This document shows, one piece after another, positions 1-7,828 of a DNA stretch of 34,862 bases. Under the pieces are notes generated by a model that saw only the letters and a list, made by a program, of their open reading frames with translations, made no database searches and was not told the origin of the DNA. The stretch covers positions 1 to 34,862 of the forward strand of contig NZ_AEVT01000010.1 of NCBI RefSeq assembly GCF_000189275.1, written 5' to 3'. Origin of the DNA: Vibrio sinaloensis DSM 21326. Lineage in GTDB: Bacteria > Pseudomonadota > Gammaproteobacteria > Enterobacterales > Vibrionaceae. The position numbers were made by a program, and so were the translations under genes. How positions within the stretch are numbered: the stretch's first letter is position 1; every line of letters begins with the position of its first letter.

Positions 1-62
1 CCTAAAGGTGTGAAACGTGACACTGCTGAGCAACAGGCCGCCGATAGAAAAAGACCCAATCT

Positions 63-302
63 ATGAGCCTGTATCAATTTGAAGCGTGTCCATTTTGTGT
101 CAAGGTGCGCCGTGCTATGAAACGTCAATCCGTGAATATTGAGCTAAGAGATGCTAAAAATAATCAGCAGCATCGCGATGAACTTGAAGCCGGTGGTGGC
201 CGTATTAAAGTTCCATGTCTACGCATCGAAAAAGATGGCCAAGTAGAGTGGATGTACGAATCTTCAGACATCGTTACTTATCTGGAGCAAGAGTTCGCTT
301 AA
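63..302 (+). CDS. Glutaredoxin-like protein, N-terminus lost or in another frame
   Basis: A 79-residue thioredoxin-fold protein with the redox motif C9-P-F-C12 and a cis-proline segment KVPC near residues 49-52. It probably acts as a cytosolic glutathione-dependent disulfide reductase. The ATG at 63 is the first start in this frame. However, bases 1-54 read in the +1 frame give a peptide beginning PKGVKRDTAEQQAADRK, which resembles the N-terminal linker I remember from Vibrio and Pseudomonas glutaredoxins of this type, where it is fused directly in front of the LYQF segment. The two frames meet at an A5 run (48-52), and one extra A would join them. The gene therefore probably starts left of the window and is broken by an indel, or the base call is wrong. 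The glutaredoxin fold is clear; the start is not. Confidence 0.75.
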   Translation: MSLYQFEACPFCVKVRRAMKRQSVNIELRDAKNNQQHRDELEAGGGRIKVPCLRIEKDGQVEWMYESSDIVTYLEQEFA

Positions 303-322
303 TAACTAATAAGGTAGAGATT

Positions 323-934
323 ATGCCAGCAGTTCAACTTGATACTTCTTCAATCAAAGCAATTGTGTTTGATCTCGACAACACCTTAGTCAGTTCTAAT
401 ATGAACTTTACGTGGCTTAGAGAGCAAATCGGTTGCCCAACCCATATTGATTTGCTCTCTTTTGTTGACGACATTCGTTGTCCTCAAGAAACGCAGCAAG
501 CGCATCAAATGATTTTGCAACATGAAATGGACGATGCGCAGCACTCTTCTCCTATGCCCGGCTGCCTAAAGCTCCTCGAATTTATCAATCAAAATAGCCT
601 CAAGACCGCGATTATTACTCGCAACTGCGAACAAGCTGCCAAACAGAAAGTTGAACATAATCATCTCAACATTGAGCGCATTATCAGCCGTGAACACTTT
701 CCGCCAAAACCTGCTCCGGACTCGCTTCTTGCGTTAGCTGATGAATGGGCGCTCTCTGCTCACCAAGTTCTCTATGTTGGAGACTACCTGTACGACTTAC
801 AGGCGGCTTACAATGCCAACATGCCTTCTTGCTTAGTCACTCAAGGCGAAACCGCTCAGTTTAGCCAGCATGCCTCGCTGGTCGTCGATTATTTGCATGA
901 AATCATTGATGCTTTGAGCGGCGATTATCAATAA
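323..934 (+). CDS. HAD-superfamily phosphatase (subfamily IA-like)
   Basis: A 203-residue cytosolic haloacid-dehalogenase hydrolase, probably a small-molecule phosphatase of the phosphoglycolate phosphatase/phosphoglucomutase type. All four HAD motifs are visible: DLDNT with nucleophile D17 and D19; a Thr in TAIITRN; a Lys in PPKPAPDS; and GDYLYD for the metal-binding acidic residues. A helical cap domain should lie between motifs I and II. I chose the ATG at 323 because AAGGTAGAGA (311-320) is a good ribosome binding site. The longer reading frame upstream only overlaps the glutaredoxin gene out of frame. It lies 20 bases after that gene and is probably co-transcribed. The substrate cannot be told from the sequence. 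Confidence 0.88.
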   Translation: MPAVQLDTSSIKAIVFDLDNTLVSSNMNFTWLREQIGCPTHIDLLSFVDDIRCPQETQQAHQMILQHEMDDAQHSSPMPGCLKLLEFINQNSLKTAIITRNCEQAAKQKVEHNHLNIERIISREHFPPKPAPDSLLALADEWALSAHQVLYVGDYLYDLQAAYNANMPSCLVTQGETAQFSQHASLVVDYLHEIIDALSGDYQ

Positions 935-1037
935 GTTTTTGATACTGTTTCTTAAGTTACCAATAAGTAACCAATGGTTAACAGGCAATCATTGTGTAAA
1001 AATAGTCATATAGGTAGAAACAACCAGCAGGCCAATC

Positions 1038-1658
1038 ATGTCAAAAAACAAAGTCTTGGTGCTTTATGCTCATCCGTCTCCCAGACGCTCAGAAGTCAAC
1101 CAACCTCTTTTTAAAGCCAGCCAACAAGTGGAAGGTGTCACAGCGGTTGACCTTTATCACGACTACCCAACTTACAACATTAATATTGATCGCGAGCAAC
1201 AGCGCTTGCGTGAGCACGATATCATCATCTTTCAATTTCCCTTGTACTGGTACTCCACACCGTCGATATTGAAAGAGTGGCAAGATTTGGTTTTAGAATA
1301 TGGTTTCGCTTACGGCAGTGAGGGGACTGAGCTGCATGGTAAGAAGTTCCTTTGTTCATTAACCGCGGGTGGCAAAGAAGACGCCTACCAAACGGAAGGT
1401 TACAACCATTTCACGATACGCCAGCTTCTATACCCGCTTGAGCAAATGGCCACACTAACTGGAATGCAATACTTAGCGCCTTTCGCCTTATTTGGTGCTC
1501 GTACCGCGAGAGAAGATGATCGTATTTCCACTCATGTCACGCAATGGAAAGCATTGTTGAATTCCCTGGTGAATGATGACTTTGACTACAAACAAGCTGC
1601 AAAAGTGGAAAAGCTGACTATGTGCTTAAATCAACCTGATAGTGAGGAAAAAGCATGA
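1038..1658 (+). CDS. kefF: KefF/KefG-type NAD(P)H quinone oxidoreductase, potassium efflux ancillary protein
   Basis: A 206-residue flavodoxin-fold protein of the NQO/modulator-of-drug-activity family. The N-terminus VLVLYAHPSPRRSEVN is the FMN/FAD-binding P-loop-like segment, followed by QFPLYWYSTPSILKEWQD, the family signature. KefF and KefG bind KefC and KefB respectively and are needed for full activity of these glutathione-gated K+/H+ antiporters. The stop overlaps the start of the antiporter gene (ATGA at 1655-1658), so the two are translationally coupled. This supports the partner role. It is longer than E. coli KefF (about 176 residues) by a C-terminal extension. Whether it is KefF or KefG cannot be decided. 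Confidence 0.88.
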   Translation: MSKNKVLVLYAHPSPRRSEVNQPLFKASQQVEGVTAVDLYHDYPTYNINIDREQQRLREHDIIIFQFPLYWYSTPSILKEWQDLVLEYGFAYGSEGTELHGKKFLCSLTAGGKEDAYQTEGYNHFTIRQLLYPLEQMATLTGMQYLAPFALFGARTAREDDRISTHVTQWKALLNSLVNDDFDYKQAAKVEKLTMCLNQPDSEEKA

Positions 1659-3574
1659 CCGGATATTTTCTCCAAGCGTTTATCTACCTAGTCGCAGCTG
1701 TGATTGCTGTACCTATTGCTAAGCGCCTAGGTCTTGGTTCGGTACTCGGTTACTTGATTGCGGGCGTTGTGATCGGCCCTATCATTGGTTTAGTGGGGGA
1801 AGAGACAACAACCATTCAGCACTTTGCTGAGTTTGGCGTGGTGATGATGCTTTTCCTCGTTGGTTTGGAGCTGGAGCCCAAAATGCTCTGGTCGATGCGT
1901 AATCGCTTACTCGGCCTTGGCGGGCTGCAGGTTGGTGGTACGGCAGCAATCATCATGGCCATCGCACTCTATTTTGAGCAGCCATGGACAATCGCTCTGG
2001 CTATCGGCCTCATCTTTGCTCTCTCCTCCACCGCGATTGTCTTGCAAACATTCAATGAGAAAGGATTGAGCAAAACAGAAGGAGGCCAGAACGCGTTTTC
2101 GGTATTACTGTTCCAAGATATCGCCGTGATCCCTATGCTGGCATTTATTCCTTTGCTTGCGCTTCCAGAATTGGTAGAGAAAGCTCAAAATAGCGTTGCT
2201 GCAGCCGCCGAGCACCACGAAGAGCTTAGCTTGGTCGCGGGGTTACCTGGATGGGGTTATGCCCTGGTCATCATCGTTTCAGTCGTTGGCTTAGTGGTTG
2301 GTGGTCATTACTTAAGTCGCCCTCTCTTCCGGTTTGTCGCAAGTTCTGGCTTACGCGAAATCTTTACTGCGACTGCCTTAATGCTCGTGGTCGGTATTGC
2401 TGCTCTCATGAGTTTGGTCGGTTTATCCCCTGCATTAGGAACGTTCCTAGCGGGTGTCGTACTTGCGAACAGTGAGTTTCGCCACGAGTTAGAATCCAAC
2501 ATCGACCCATTTAAAGGCTTACTACTGGGGCTATTTTTCATAACCGTCGGCGCCGGAATAAACTTCTCGATCCTGTCAGAGCAGTTCCTGCTCATCATGG
2601 GCCTCACCTTTGGCGTTATGATGCTTAAAGCGCTAGTGCTGTTTGTTCTTGCCTTCGTGTTCCGTATTAAAAATAGTAACCGCTGGCTATTTACCCTTAG
2701 CTTGGCTCAAGCCGGTGAGTTTGGTTTTGTGTTGCTAAGCTTTACCGTGCAAAACCATGTTATTCCAACTGAGCTAGCGCAGACGTTGTCACTGGTTGTG
2801 GCGCTGTCTATGTTCTTGACGCCAGGGCTGTTTATCTTCTTCGATAAAGTCGTGCTACCACGTTATGAGCACCAGTCCAATGACAAAGTCGCTGATGAAA
2901 TCGAAGAACAAGGCAGTGTCATCATCGCTGGCATTGGTCGTTTTGGCCAAATTGTTAACCGCTTACTGGTATCCAATGGCGTGAAGACTGTGGTACTGGA
3001 TCACCAAGCAGATCAGGTTGATGTCGTACGCCAAATCGATACTAAAGCCTACTTTGGCGATGCCACTCGTCCAGATTTGTTGCACACTGCCGGTATCGAA
3101 GAAGCCGCAATGCTCGTGATCGCGATTGATAACCGCGAAAGCAGCGTTGAACTGACTAAGTACGTTAAACATACTTACCCGCACGTTAAAGTGCTGGTTC
3201 GTGCATTTGACCGTGGCCATGGTTACCTGTTGAAGCAAGCCGGCGCTGACATTGTTGAATCAGAAACTTACCACTCTGCTCTTGAATTGGGAGCCCACGC
3301 GATGCGCGGATTGGGTCACCACCCATTCTTCGTTGAACAACAAAAAGCGGCATACCAACGTGTCGAAAATCGAAAATCAGATAAACTTTACCAAGCGTGG
3401 GAAGATGATTCTGAAGGTGAACGTTTCGACAACAACTACCGTAAGCTGTTCATGCACTTAGAAGAGCAAATTAAGCTTGAGATGACACGAGATCGCTCAG
3501 ATAAGCATGCAGCCGATGAACGAGGCTGGACTCCTCCGCCAAAAGGGTATGCCGACAATTTTGAAGAAAGCTAA
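1655..3574 (+). CDS. kefC: Glutathione-regulated K+/H+ antiporter, KefB/KefC family (CPA2)
   Basis: A 639-residue inner-membrane protein. Residues 1 to about 385 form the CPA2 sodium/proton exchanger domain with 12-13 hydrophobic helices. VGLELEPKMLW and ALSSTAIVLQ followed by LLFQDIAVIPM are hallmark Kef segments. From about residue 420 comes an RCK/TrkA-N domain with the dinucleotide motif GIGRFG, which in Kef proteins senses NAD(H) and glutathione adducts. The charged C-terminal tail follows. It acidifies the cytoplasm by K+ efflux during electrophile stress. It is coupled to the upstream kefF-like gene by a 4-base overlap and ends before a strong terminator. Assignment to KefC rather than KefB is by resemblance only. 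Confidence 0.92.
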   Translation: MTGYFLQAFIYLVAAVIAVPIAKRLGLGSVLGYLIAGVVIGPIIGLVGEETTTIQHFAEFGVVMMLFLVGLELEPKMLWSMRNRLLGLGGLQVGGTAAIIMAIALYFEQPWTIALAIGLIFALSSTAIVLQTFNEKGLSKTEGGQNAFSVLLFQDIAVIPMLAFIPLLALPELVEKAQNSVAAAAEHHEELSLVAGLPGWGYALVIIVSVVGLVVGGHYLSRPLFRFVASSGLREIFTATALMLVVGIAALMSLVGLSPALGTFLAGVVLANSEFRHELESNIDPFKGLLLGLFFITVGAGINFSILSEQFLLIMGLTFGVMMLKALVLFVLAFVFRIKNSNRWLFTLSLAQAGEFGFVLLSFTVQNHVIPTELAQTLSLVVALSMFLTPGLFIFFDKVVLPRYEHQSNDKVADEIEEQGSVIIAGIGRFGQIVNRLLVSNGVKTVVLDHQADQVDVVRQIDTKAYFGDATRPDLLHTAGIEEAAMLVIAIDNRESSVELTKYVKHTYPHVKVLVRAFDRGHGYLLKQAGADIVESETYHSALELGAHAMRGLGHHPFFVEQQKAAYQRVENRKSDKLYQAWEDDSEGERFDNNYRKLFMHLEEQIKLEMTRDRSDKHAADERGWTPPPKGYADNFEES

Positions 3575-3595
3575 GTTTCATCGCTTAACCGTTCT

Positions 3596-3627
3596 AACCG
3601 AGGCTATTAACGCCTCGGTTTCCGTTT
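3596..3627 (+). terminator. Rho-independent terminator after the kef pair
   Basis: A perfect 9-bp stem AACCGAGGC / GCCTCGGTT (3596-3604 with 3612-3620) with loop TATTAAC, followed by a T-rich stretch ending TTTT. It separates the kef genes from the MATE gene. Confidence 0.85.
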
Positions 3628-3648
3628 TAGAAACACTATAGAGATATT

Positions 3649-4995
3649 ATGACTTCTCACTCGAAAGACACCTCCCCTTCTTTAGGGAAGCAACTATTTA
3701 AGATGACTTGGCCAATGCTGTTTGGCGTTTTGTCGCTCATGAGCTTTCAACTGGTCGACAGTGCGTTCATTGGTCAGTTAGGCGTTTTACCACTTGCGGC
3801 ACAAGGTTTCACTTTGCCGATTCAAATGATCATCATTGGTATCCAGGTAGGCTTAGGCATCGCAACCACAGCAGTGATCTCTAAAGCACTAGGGGCAAAA
3901 CAGGATCGTTACGCGCAACAGCTAGGCGGATTGATTGTGGTAATGGGGAGCGTTGGGGTTGCTCTGATTTCGTTGTTTATCTACCTATTACGCGAACCTA
4001 TTCTCGCACTGCTCAGTGCACCTGAGACGGTACTGCCTATCATCGACAGCTATTGGATCGTATGGCTGATCAGTTCGTGGACAGGCGCACTACTGTATTT
4101 CTTCTACAGTATCTGTCGCGCAAATGGTAACACCATGCTACCTGGTACCATGATGATGGTTACCAGTTTACTCAATCTGGTCTTCGACCCTATCTTCATT
4201 TTCACTCTGGACATGGGGATCAATGGTGCCGCAGTTGCCACTATTCTGGCATTTGGTATTGGTATCTTAGTGGTCGCGCCTAAAGTTAGCCGAAAACAGT
4301 GGTTATGCTACAACTGGGACGATTTGGATATCGCTAAAAGTATTCGCTCGATTGCCAACATCATGGGCCCTGCGATGATCAGCCAATTACTCCCACCGCT
4401 TTCTTCAATGTTAGCCACTAAACTCCTCGCAGGTTTCGGCACTGCGGCGGTTGCAGCTTGGGCTGTGGGCTCTCGCTACGAGTTTTTTGCAATTGTATCT
4501 GTACTGGCACTGACCATGTCCATGCCGCCAATGGTTGGTCGCTTGTTAGGTGCCGGTAAACTGAGTGATATTCGCAAGCTGGTCAATATTGCTTGCCAAT
4601 ACGTGTTAGGTTTCCAACTTTTAATCGCTTTGCTTACATGGCTCACCGCCCATTCACTCGCTGAGCTGATGACAAGCGAAGGTCAAGTGACGGAGATATT
4701 GCATTGGCACTTATTGATCGTGCCATTTAGTCTAGGACCACTCGGGATTTGCATGTTGATGGTGTCGATTGCCAACGCGCTCGGAAAATCTTACACCGCG
4801 CTAACCATCTCTGCGCTACGACTGTTTGCCTTCTTCTTACCGTGTCTGTGGTTAGGTGCACAACTTGGTGGCATTCAAGGCCTGTTCTGGGGCGCATTGA
4901 TCGGTAACGTTCTGGCCGGCGTCTGCGCATGGGCGATGTATCAAAAAGCGTTGATCCAACTAGAGCAAAAGTTAACCAATAAAGAAGTTGCATAG
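3649..4995 (+). CDS. MATE family multidrug efflux transporter
   Basis: A 448-residue inner-membrane protein with about 12 transmembrane helices arranged as two repeated halves, typical of MATE pumps. The first half begins KMTWPMLFGVLSLMSFQLVDSAF, and the PLAAQGF and GLGIATTAVISKALGAKQ segments match the family. MATE pumps export cationic drugs in exchange for Na+ or H+. The length and the DinF-like branch features resemble VmrA of V. parahaemolyticus, but this is memory-based and I do not assign the name. The ATG at 3649 follows AGAGATATT. It has its own transcription unit after the 3596-3627 terminator. No clear terminator follows; the next gene's leader begins 48 bases after the stop. Confidence 0.9.
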   Translation: MTSHSKDTSPSLGKQLFKMTWPMLFGVLSLMSFQLVDSAFIGQLGVLPLAAQGFTLPIQMIIIGIQVGLGIATTAVISKALGAKQDRYAQQLGGLIVVMGSVGVALISLFIYLLREPILALLSAPETVLPIIDSYWIVWLISSWTGALLYFFYSICRANGNTMLPGTMMMVTSLLNLVFDPIFIFTLDMGINGAAVATILAFGIGILVVAPKVSRKQWLCYNWDDLDIAKSIRSIANIMGPAMISQLLPPLSSMLATKLLAGFGTAAVAAWAVGSRYEFFAIVSVLALTMSMPPMVGRLLGAGKLSDIRKLVNIACQYVLGFQLLIALLTWLTAHSLAELMTSEGQVTEILHWHLLIVPFSLGPLGICMLMVSIANALGKSYTALTISALRLFAFFLPCLWLGAQLGGIQGLFWGALIGNVLAGVCAWAMYQKALIQLEQKLTNKEVA

Positions 4996-5043
4996 TGATT
5001 GGCCAGACGTTAGTCTGAAGACTCATCAATTGGAATACCTATT

Positions 5044-5100
5044 ATGCATTTTACCTTTACCTACCTTTGGCTCCTTCTGCTTAATGCCCGTAGCTGGTAG
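5044..5100 (+). CDS. Putative leader peptide, LeuL-like (18 codons)
   Basis: The ORF reads MHFTFTYLWLLLLNARSW and stops at TAG. Residues 10-15, LLLLNA, fall at the same positions as LLLLNA in the E. coli LeuL leader peptide as I remember it, and all four Leu codons are present (CTC CTT CTG CTT). A GGA at 5032-5034 sits nine bases before the ATG. The ORF ends just before the paired RNA segments described for 5089-5182. It is therefore a good candidate for ribosome-stalling control of the EamA transporter gene at 5183. Inference: stalling at the Leu run, or at the final Trp/stop, would change which RNA hairpin forms. Expression has not been shown, and a chance ORF remains possible. Confidence 0.6.
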   Translation: MHFTFTYLWLLLLNARSW

Positions 5101-5182
5101 GTAATTGTGTGCCTGGCTACGAGAGAACGTAGCCAGAGCCGCCCCCTCTCGTAGCCATCTTCTAAATCAAGGATACGAGACT
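5089..5182 (+). promoter_or_regulatory. Candidate attenuator/ribosome-binding-site switch with alternative hairpins
   Basis: Segment B (5113-5125) can pair perfectly in two exclusive ways. CTGGCTACG (5113-5121) pairs with CGTAGCCAG (5128-5136) in a 9-bp stem. TGGCTACGAGAG (5114-5125) pairs with CTCTCGTAGCCA (5146-5157) in a 12-bp stem. The latter right arm (5147-5156) can instead pair 9 of 10 with GGATACGAGA (5171-5180), which contains the ribosome binding site of the gene starting at 5183. A shorter CGTAGC (5089-5094), inside the leader ORF, can also pair with segment B. No U-run follows, so translational rather than transcriptional control is likelier. Pairings are seen directly; function is inferred. 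Confidence 0.6.
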
Positions 5183-6103
5183 ATGACAGACGAAACACAA
5201 CCCATCCCCAGCTCAGTTCAACGCGCCTCCCAAGCCGGTGTTTTTCTCGCTTTGGCGGGTTGTATTCTTTTTTCACTAAAACCCATTCTGGTCAAAATCG
5301 CCTATCAGTATGGAGGAGATGCAACCTCTATTATGGCATTACGGGCATTCAGTTCGTTGCCCTTGTATGTTGTCACTTTTGTGATTCTGTGTCGTACTCC
5401 AACCAACAGAGAAAAAGTGACTCGTCACGGCTTCAAAGCAATGTTGATTGGCATTTTAGGCTACTACTGCGCAAGCTATCTAGACATTGCCTCATTGGCG
5501 TTTATATCCGCTCAGCTTGTACGATTGTTACTCTTTTTGTTTCCAACCTTTGTCGTTCTGATCAGTTGGGTTTTCTACCGCCAAGCGCCGTCGAAACAAG
5601 TCATACTGTCTGCTTTATTAGGCTATCTTGGGATCAGTTTTATCTTCATCCATGATTTTCAAACGCTTGGCGAATCCATCCTGCAAGGCAGTATTCTCGC
5701 GATTGCGTCTGCGTTGGTCTTTGCCTTCTATCTGGTGTGGAGCAAGCCTTTGATAGCCACGCTTGGCAGTTCACTGTTTACTAGCATAGGAATGGGAAGT
5801 GCTGGGTTCGCGATACTGATTCATCTAAGCAGCAGCAATGTCATCATTACACACTGGAGCCAAGAGCTGATCCTTGTCGGAGTCATACTGGGTATATTTT
5901 GTACGGTTCTGCCCTCTTATTTAATTGCTGCAGCCATGGCTAGGCTGTCTCCGACTCAATTGAGCTTAACCAGCAACATAGGGCCTGCAGTCACGGCAGT
6001 CGCGGCTGTACTGGTATTAGGTGAAGCCTTTACGCTCTGGCATGCGATTGGGATGGCGTTGGTTGTCTTTTCTGTCTACACCATGAATCGCAATAAACCC
6101 TAA
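5183..6103 (+). CDS. EamA/DMT-family transporter
   Basis: A 306-residue inner-membrane protein with about ten predicted helices in two EamA repeats (roughly residues 18-150 and 165-300), the drug/metabolite transporter architecture. Members export amino acids or other small metabolites. The ATG at 5183 is chosen because AAGGATACGAG (5169-5179) lies directly upstream. A longer in-frame start at 5105 would place coding sequence through the hairpin region and has no membrane homology there. The LeuL-like leader and switch hairpins upstream suggest that its translation responds to aminoacyl-tRNA or to translation stress, which would fit an amino acid exporter. The substrate is not readable from the sequence. 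A terminator follows at 6102-6133. Confidence 0.88.
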   Translation: MTDETQPIPSSVQRASQAGVFLALAGCILFSLKPILVKIAYQYGGDATSIMALRAFSSLPLYVVTFVILCRTPTNREKVTRHGFKAMLIGILGYYCASYLDIASLAFISAQLVRLLLFLFPTFVVLISWVFYRQAPSKQVILSALLGYLGISFIFIHDFQTLGESILQGSILAIASALVFAFYLVWSKPLIATLGSSLFTSIGMGSAGFAILIHLSSSNVIITHWSQELILVGVILGIFCTVLPSYLIAAAMARLSPTQLSLTSNIGPAVTAVAAVLVLGEAFTLWHAIGMALVVFSVYTMNRNKP

Positions 6104-6133
6104 AACTTTGGGGGGTAATTCCTCCAAAATTTT
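6102..6133 (+). terminator. Rho-independent terminator after the first EamA gene
   Basis: The stem TTTGGGGG (6107-6114) pairs with CCTCCAAA (6121-6128), with one G-T pair and a six-base loop, and is followed by TTTT (6130-6133). It overlaps the stop codon region. Confidence 0.7.
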
Positions 6134-6147
6134 GAACATCAACAACA

Positions 6148-6207
6148 AGATAGAGTGATGACGTCTCAAGATTAAACACGTATTATTCACTCTATCTATT
6201 TTTTCTT
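6148..6207 (+). promoter_or_regulatory. Long hairpin with U-tract immediately before the second EamA gene
   Basis: AGATAGAGTGA (6148-6158) pairs perfectly over 11 bp with TCACTCTATCT (6187-6197). ACGT at 6161-6164 and 6178-6181 can extend the stem inside. ATTTTTTCTT (6198-6207) follows and runs up to the ATG at 6208. This has the form of an intrinsic terminator placed in the 5' untranslated region, and no ordinary ribosome binding site is visible. It may be a second terminator for the previous gene, an attenuator, or an operator. Which one is unknown. Confidence 0.5.
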
Positions 6208-7119
6208 ATGACGTTTATGACTACTCGAGCTCACCACCCGATTCAAGGCGCAAGCTGGATGCTAACTGCGGGTTTAGCATTTGCCATTGTTAACAGCCTC
6301 GCGCAAGTCGCCAGTATCAACTTTGGCCTGTCATCGACCACGGTTGCGGTAATTCAGTATGCAATTGCATTAGTCGTTATTCTTCCATACCTGAAAACGC
6401 TCGGCATTCGTCAGTCACTGAGAACCGAGCATCTAGGCATGCACGTTTTTCGTGTATTTCTATCTGTCATTGGCATTCAGTTGTGGTTATGGGCATTGGC
6501 CTACCCTGTGCCTATCTGGCAGGGCATCGCGCTACTTATGACCTCACCTTTGTTTGCAACAATCGGCTCAGGGCTATTCCTCAAAGAGAATGTAGGCCCA
6601 GCTCGCTGGTTTGCAACAGTGACAGGTTTTGTTGGTGCGATGATCATCCTAGAGCCTTGGTCAGACGATTTTAGTTGGGCTGCGCTTCTCCCTGTCGGCG
6701 CTGCATTTTTCTGGGCTTGCTATTCATTGATGGTGAAAAAGCTTTCTTCTGATGATTCTCCATCGACGATGGTGGTTTACTTACTGGTTCTGATTACGCC
6801 ATTTAATATTGTGTTGGCATTACCAGACTGGCAAACACCAACGGGCGGCTCAATTTGGCTCGTGCTGATTGCTGCCGGGGCTATGACGGCACTGGCACAA
6901 TGGGCTATTGTTAAAGCGTATTCGGTTGCCGATGCGTCATTCGTTCAACCATTTGACCACGCTAAGTTACCCCTCAATGTTCTTGCTGGCTGGATGGTAT
7001 TCGGCTGGGTTCCACCAGGTCGATTGTGGCTAGGAGCCGCGATCATTATCGCTTCTGTTGCGTTTATTACTCAATGGGAGACAAAAAAATCGCGAAAAGC
7101 TGAAATAAAATCAGCCTAG
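6208..7119 (+). CDS. EamA/DMT-family transporter
   Basis: A 303-residue inner-membrane protein with about ten hydrophobic helices in two EamA repeats. It begins with PIQGASWMLTAGLAFAIVNS and shows FRVFLSVIGIQLWLWALAYPV in the first half, typical of RhaT/EamA drug-metabolite transporters. It is not a close copy of the neighbour at 5183. Start choice is uncertain: ATG 6208 and ATG 6217 are both possible, and neither has a clear Shine-Dalgarno sequence, because the hairpin U-tract occupies that place. The C-terminus KKSRKAEIKSA is basic and cytosolic. The substrate is unknown. The gene lies 25-40 bases before the two-domain glutaredoxin gene and may be co-transcribed with it. Confidence 0.87.
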   Translation: MTFMTTRAHHPIQGASWMLTAGLAFAIVNSLAQVASINFGLSSTTVAVIQYAIALVVILPYLKTLGIRQSLRTEHLGMHVFRVFLSVIGIQLWLWALAYPVPIWQGIALLMTSPLFATIGSGLFLKENVGPARWFATVTGFVGAMIILEPWSDDFSWAALLPVGAAFFWACYSLMVKKLSSDDSPSTMVVYLLVLITPFNIVLALPDWQTPTGGSIWLVLIAAGAMTALAQWAIVKAYSVADASFVQPFDHAKLPLNVLAGWMVFGWVPPGRLWLGAAIIIASVAFITQWETKKSRKAEIKSA

Positions 7120-7121
7120 TC

Positions 7122-7140
7122 CCTTTCTATTAGAGAAAGG
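7122..7140 (+). promoter_or_regulatory. Small hairpin covering a ribosome binding site
   Basis: CCTTTCT (7122-7128) pairs with AGAAAGG (7134-7140) across loop ATTAG. The right arm is the Shine-Dalgarno sequence for the ATG at 7145. A second start at 7160 has its own free GGAGAG (7148-7153), so the hairpin may favour the downstream start. Confidence 0.4.
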
Positions 7141-7159
7141 TATTATGGGAGAGAAAACA

Positions 7160-7783
7160 ATGGCAGAACCAATCAAATTAACACTTTACCGTTGGGGCGG
7201 CAGCTGGGGTCCATTCAGTGTAAAGATTCCTTGTGGGGAATGCACCCTGACAAAAGATATCCTTAAGGATACGTTTGAAAACGAGCTAGCAGGTGTGCCT
7301 GTTGAGTTAGAAGTGAAAGATTGGCTCTCTCATTGGTGGGAACCGTTGAAAGTTGGCGCTTGGCATGCGCCTATTCTGATGGTGGAAGGCAAAGTAGTCA
7401 GCCAAGGTGAGGCGTTAAACCGTGGTGTGCTGGTTCAATCTATCATCCGAGAGTGGACGAAACGTGATACTCTGAAAGGCAACATTGTGTATGGGAAAGC
7501 GACGTGTCCTTACTGCGTTAAGGCGAAGAAGATGCTCAACGACGCGGGTATTGAATACGAGTATCACGATGTCGTTAAAGACAGCGCGGCACTATACCGA
7601 ATGATTCCAGAAGTGAAAGCCATCATCGGAGAAAAGACGCCAGTCACGGTTCCACAAATTTGGCTCGATGGTCAGTACATCGGGGGTGCTGATAACCTTG
7701 AAGCTTGGCTTGCCGAAAAGGGGCTAACTCAAGTTCCTGACAACGTTGTTAACTTAGAAGAGAATCAATCGTCTGTGGGTTAA
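7160..7783 (+). CDS. Two-domain glutaredoxin protein
   Basis: A 207-residue cytosolic protein with two thioredoxin-fold parts. The N-terminal part (residues 6-100) begins KLTLYRWGG and contains C25-G-E-C28. The C-terminal part (from about residue 108) is a classical glutaredoxin with C116-P-Y-C119, a TVPQIW cis-proline segment and GGADNLEAW for glutathione binding. The fusion suggests a disulfide-relay reductase using glutathione. I chose the ATG at 7160 because GGAGAG lies six bases upstream; ATG 7145, giving five extra residues, is also possible. A strong terminator follows at 7829-7862. The function of the N-terminal domain is not established. Confidence 0.85.
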   Translation: MAEPIKLTLYRWGGSWGPFSVKIPCGECTLTKDILKDTFENELAGVPVELEVKDWLSHWWEPLKVGAWHAPILMVEGKVVSQGEALNRGVLVQSIIREWTKRDTLKGNIVYGKATCPYCVKAKKMLNDAGIEYEYHDVVKDSAALYRMIPEVKAIIGEKTPVTVPQIWLDGQYIGGADNLEAWLAEKGLTQVPDNVVNLEENQSSVG

Positions 7784-7828
7784 TCACCTAACCCAACGGT
7801 CTGTTTAGCTGAAAACCGCATAGATAAC

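Noticed and set aside
5105..5182. Longer start for the first EamA gene
   Set aside because: The extra 26 residues come from the paired RNA segments and no ribosome binding site precedes 5105.
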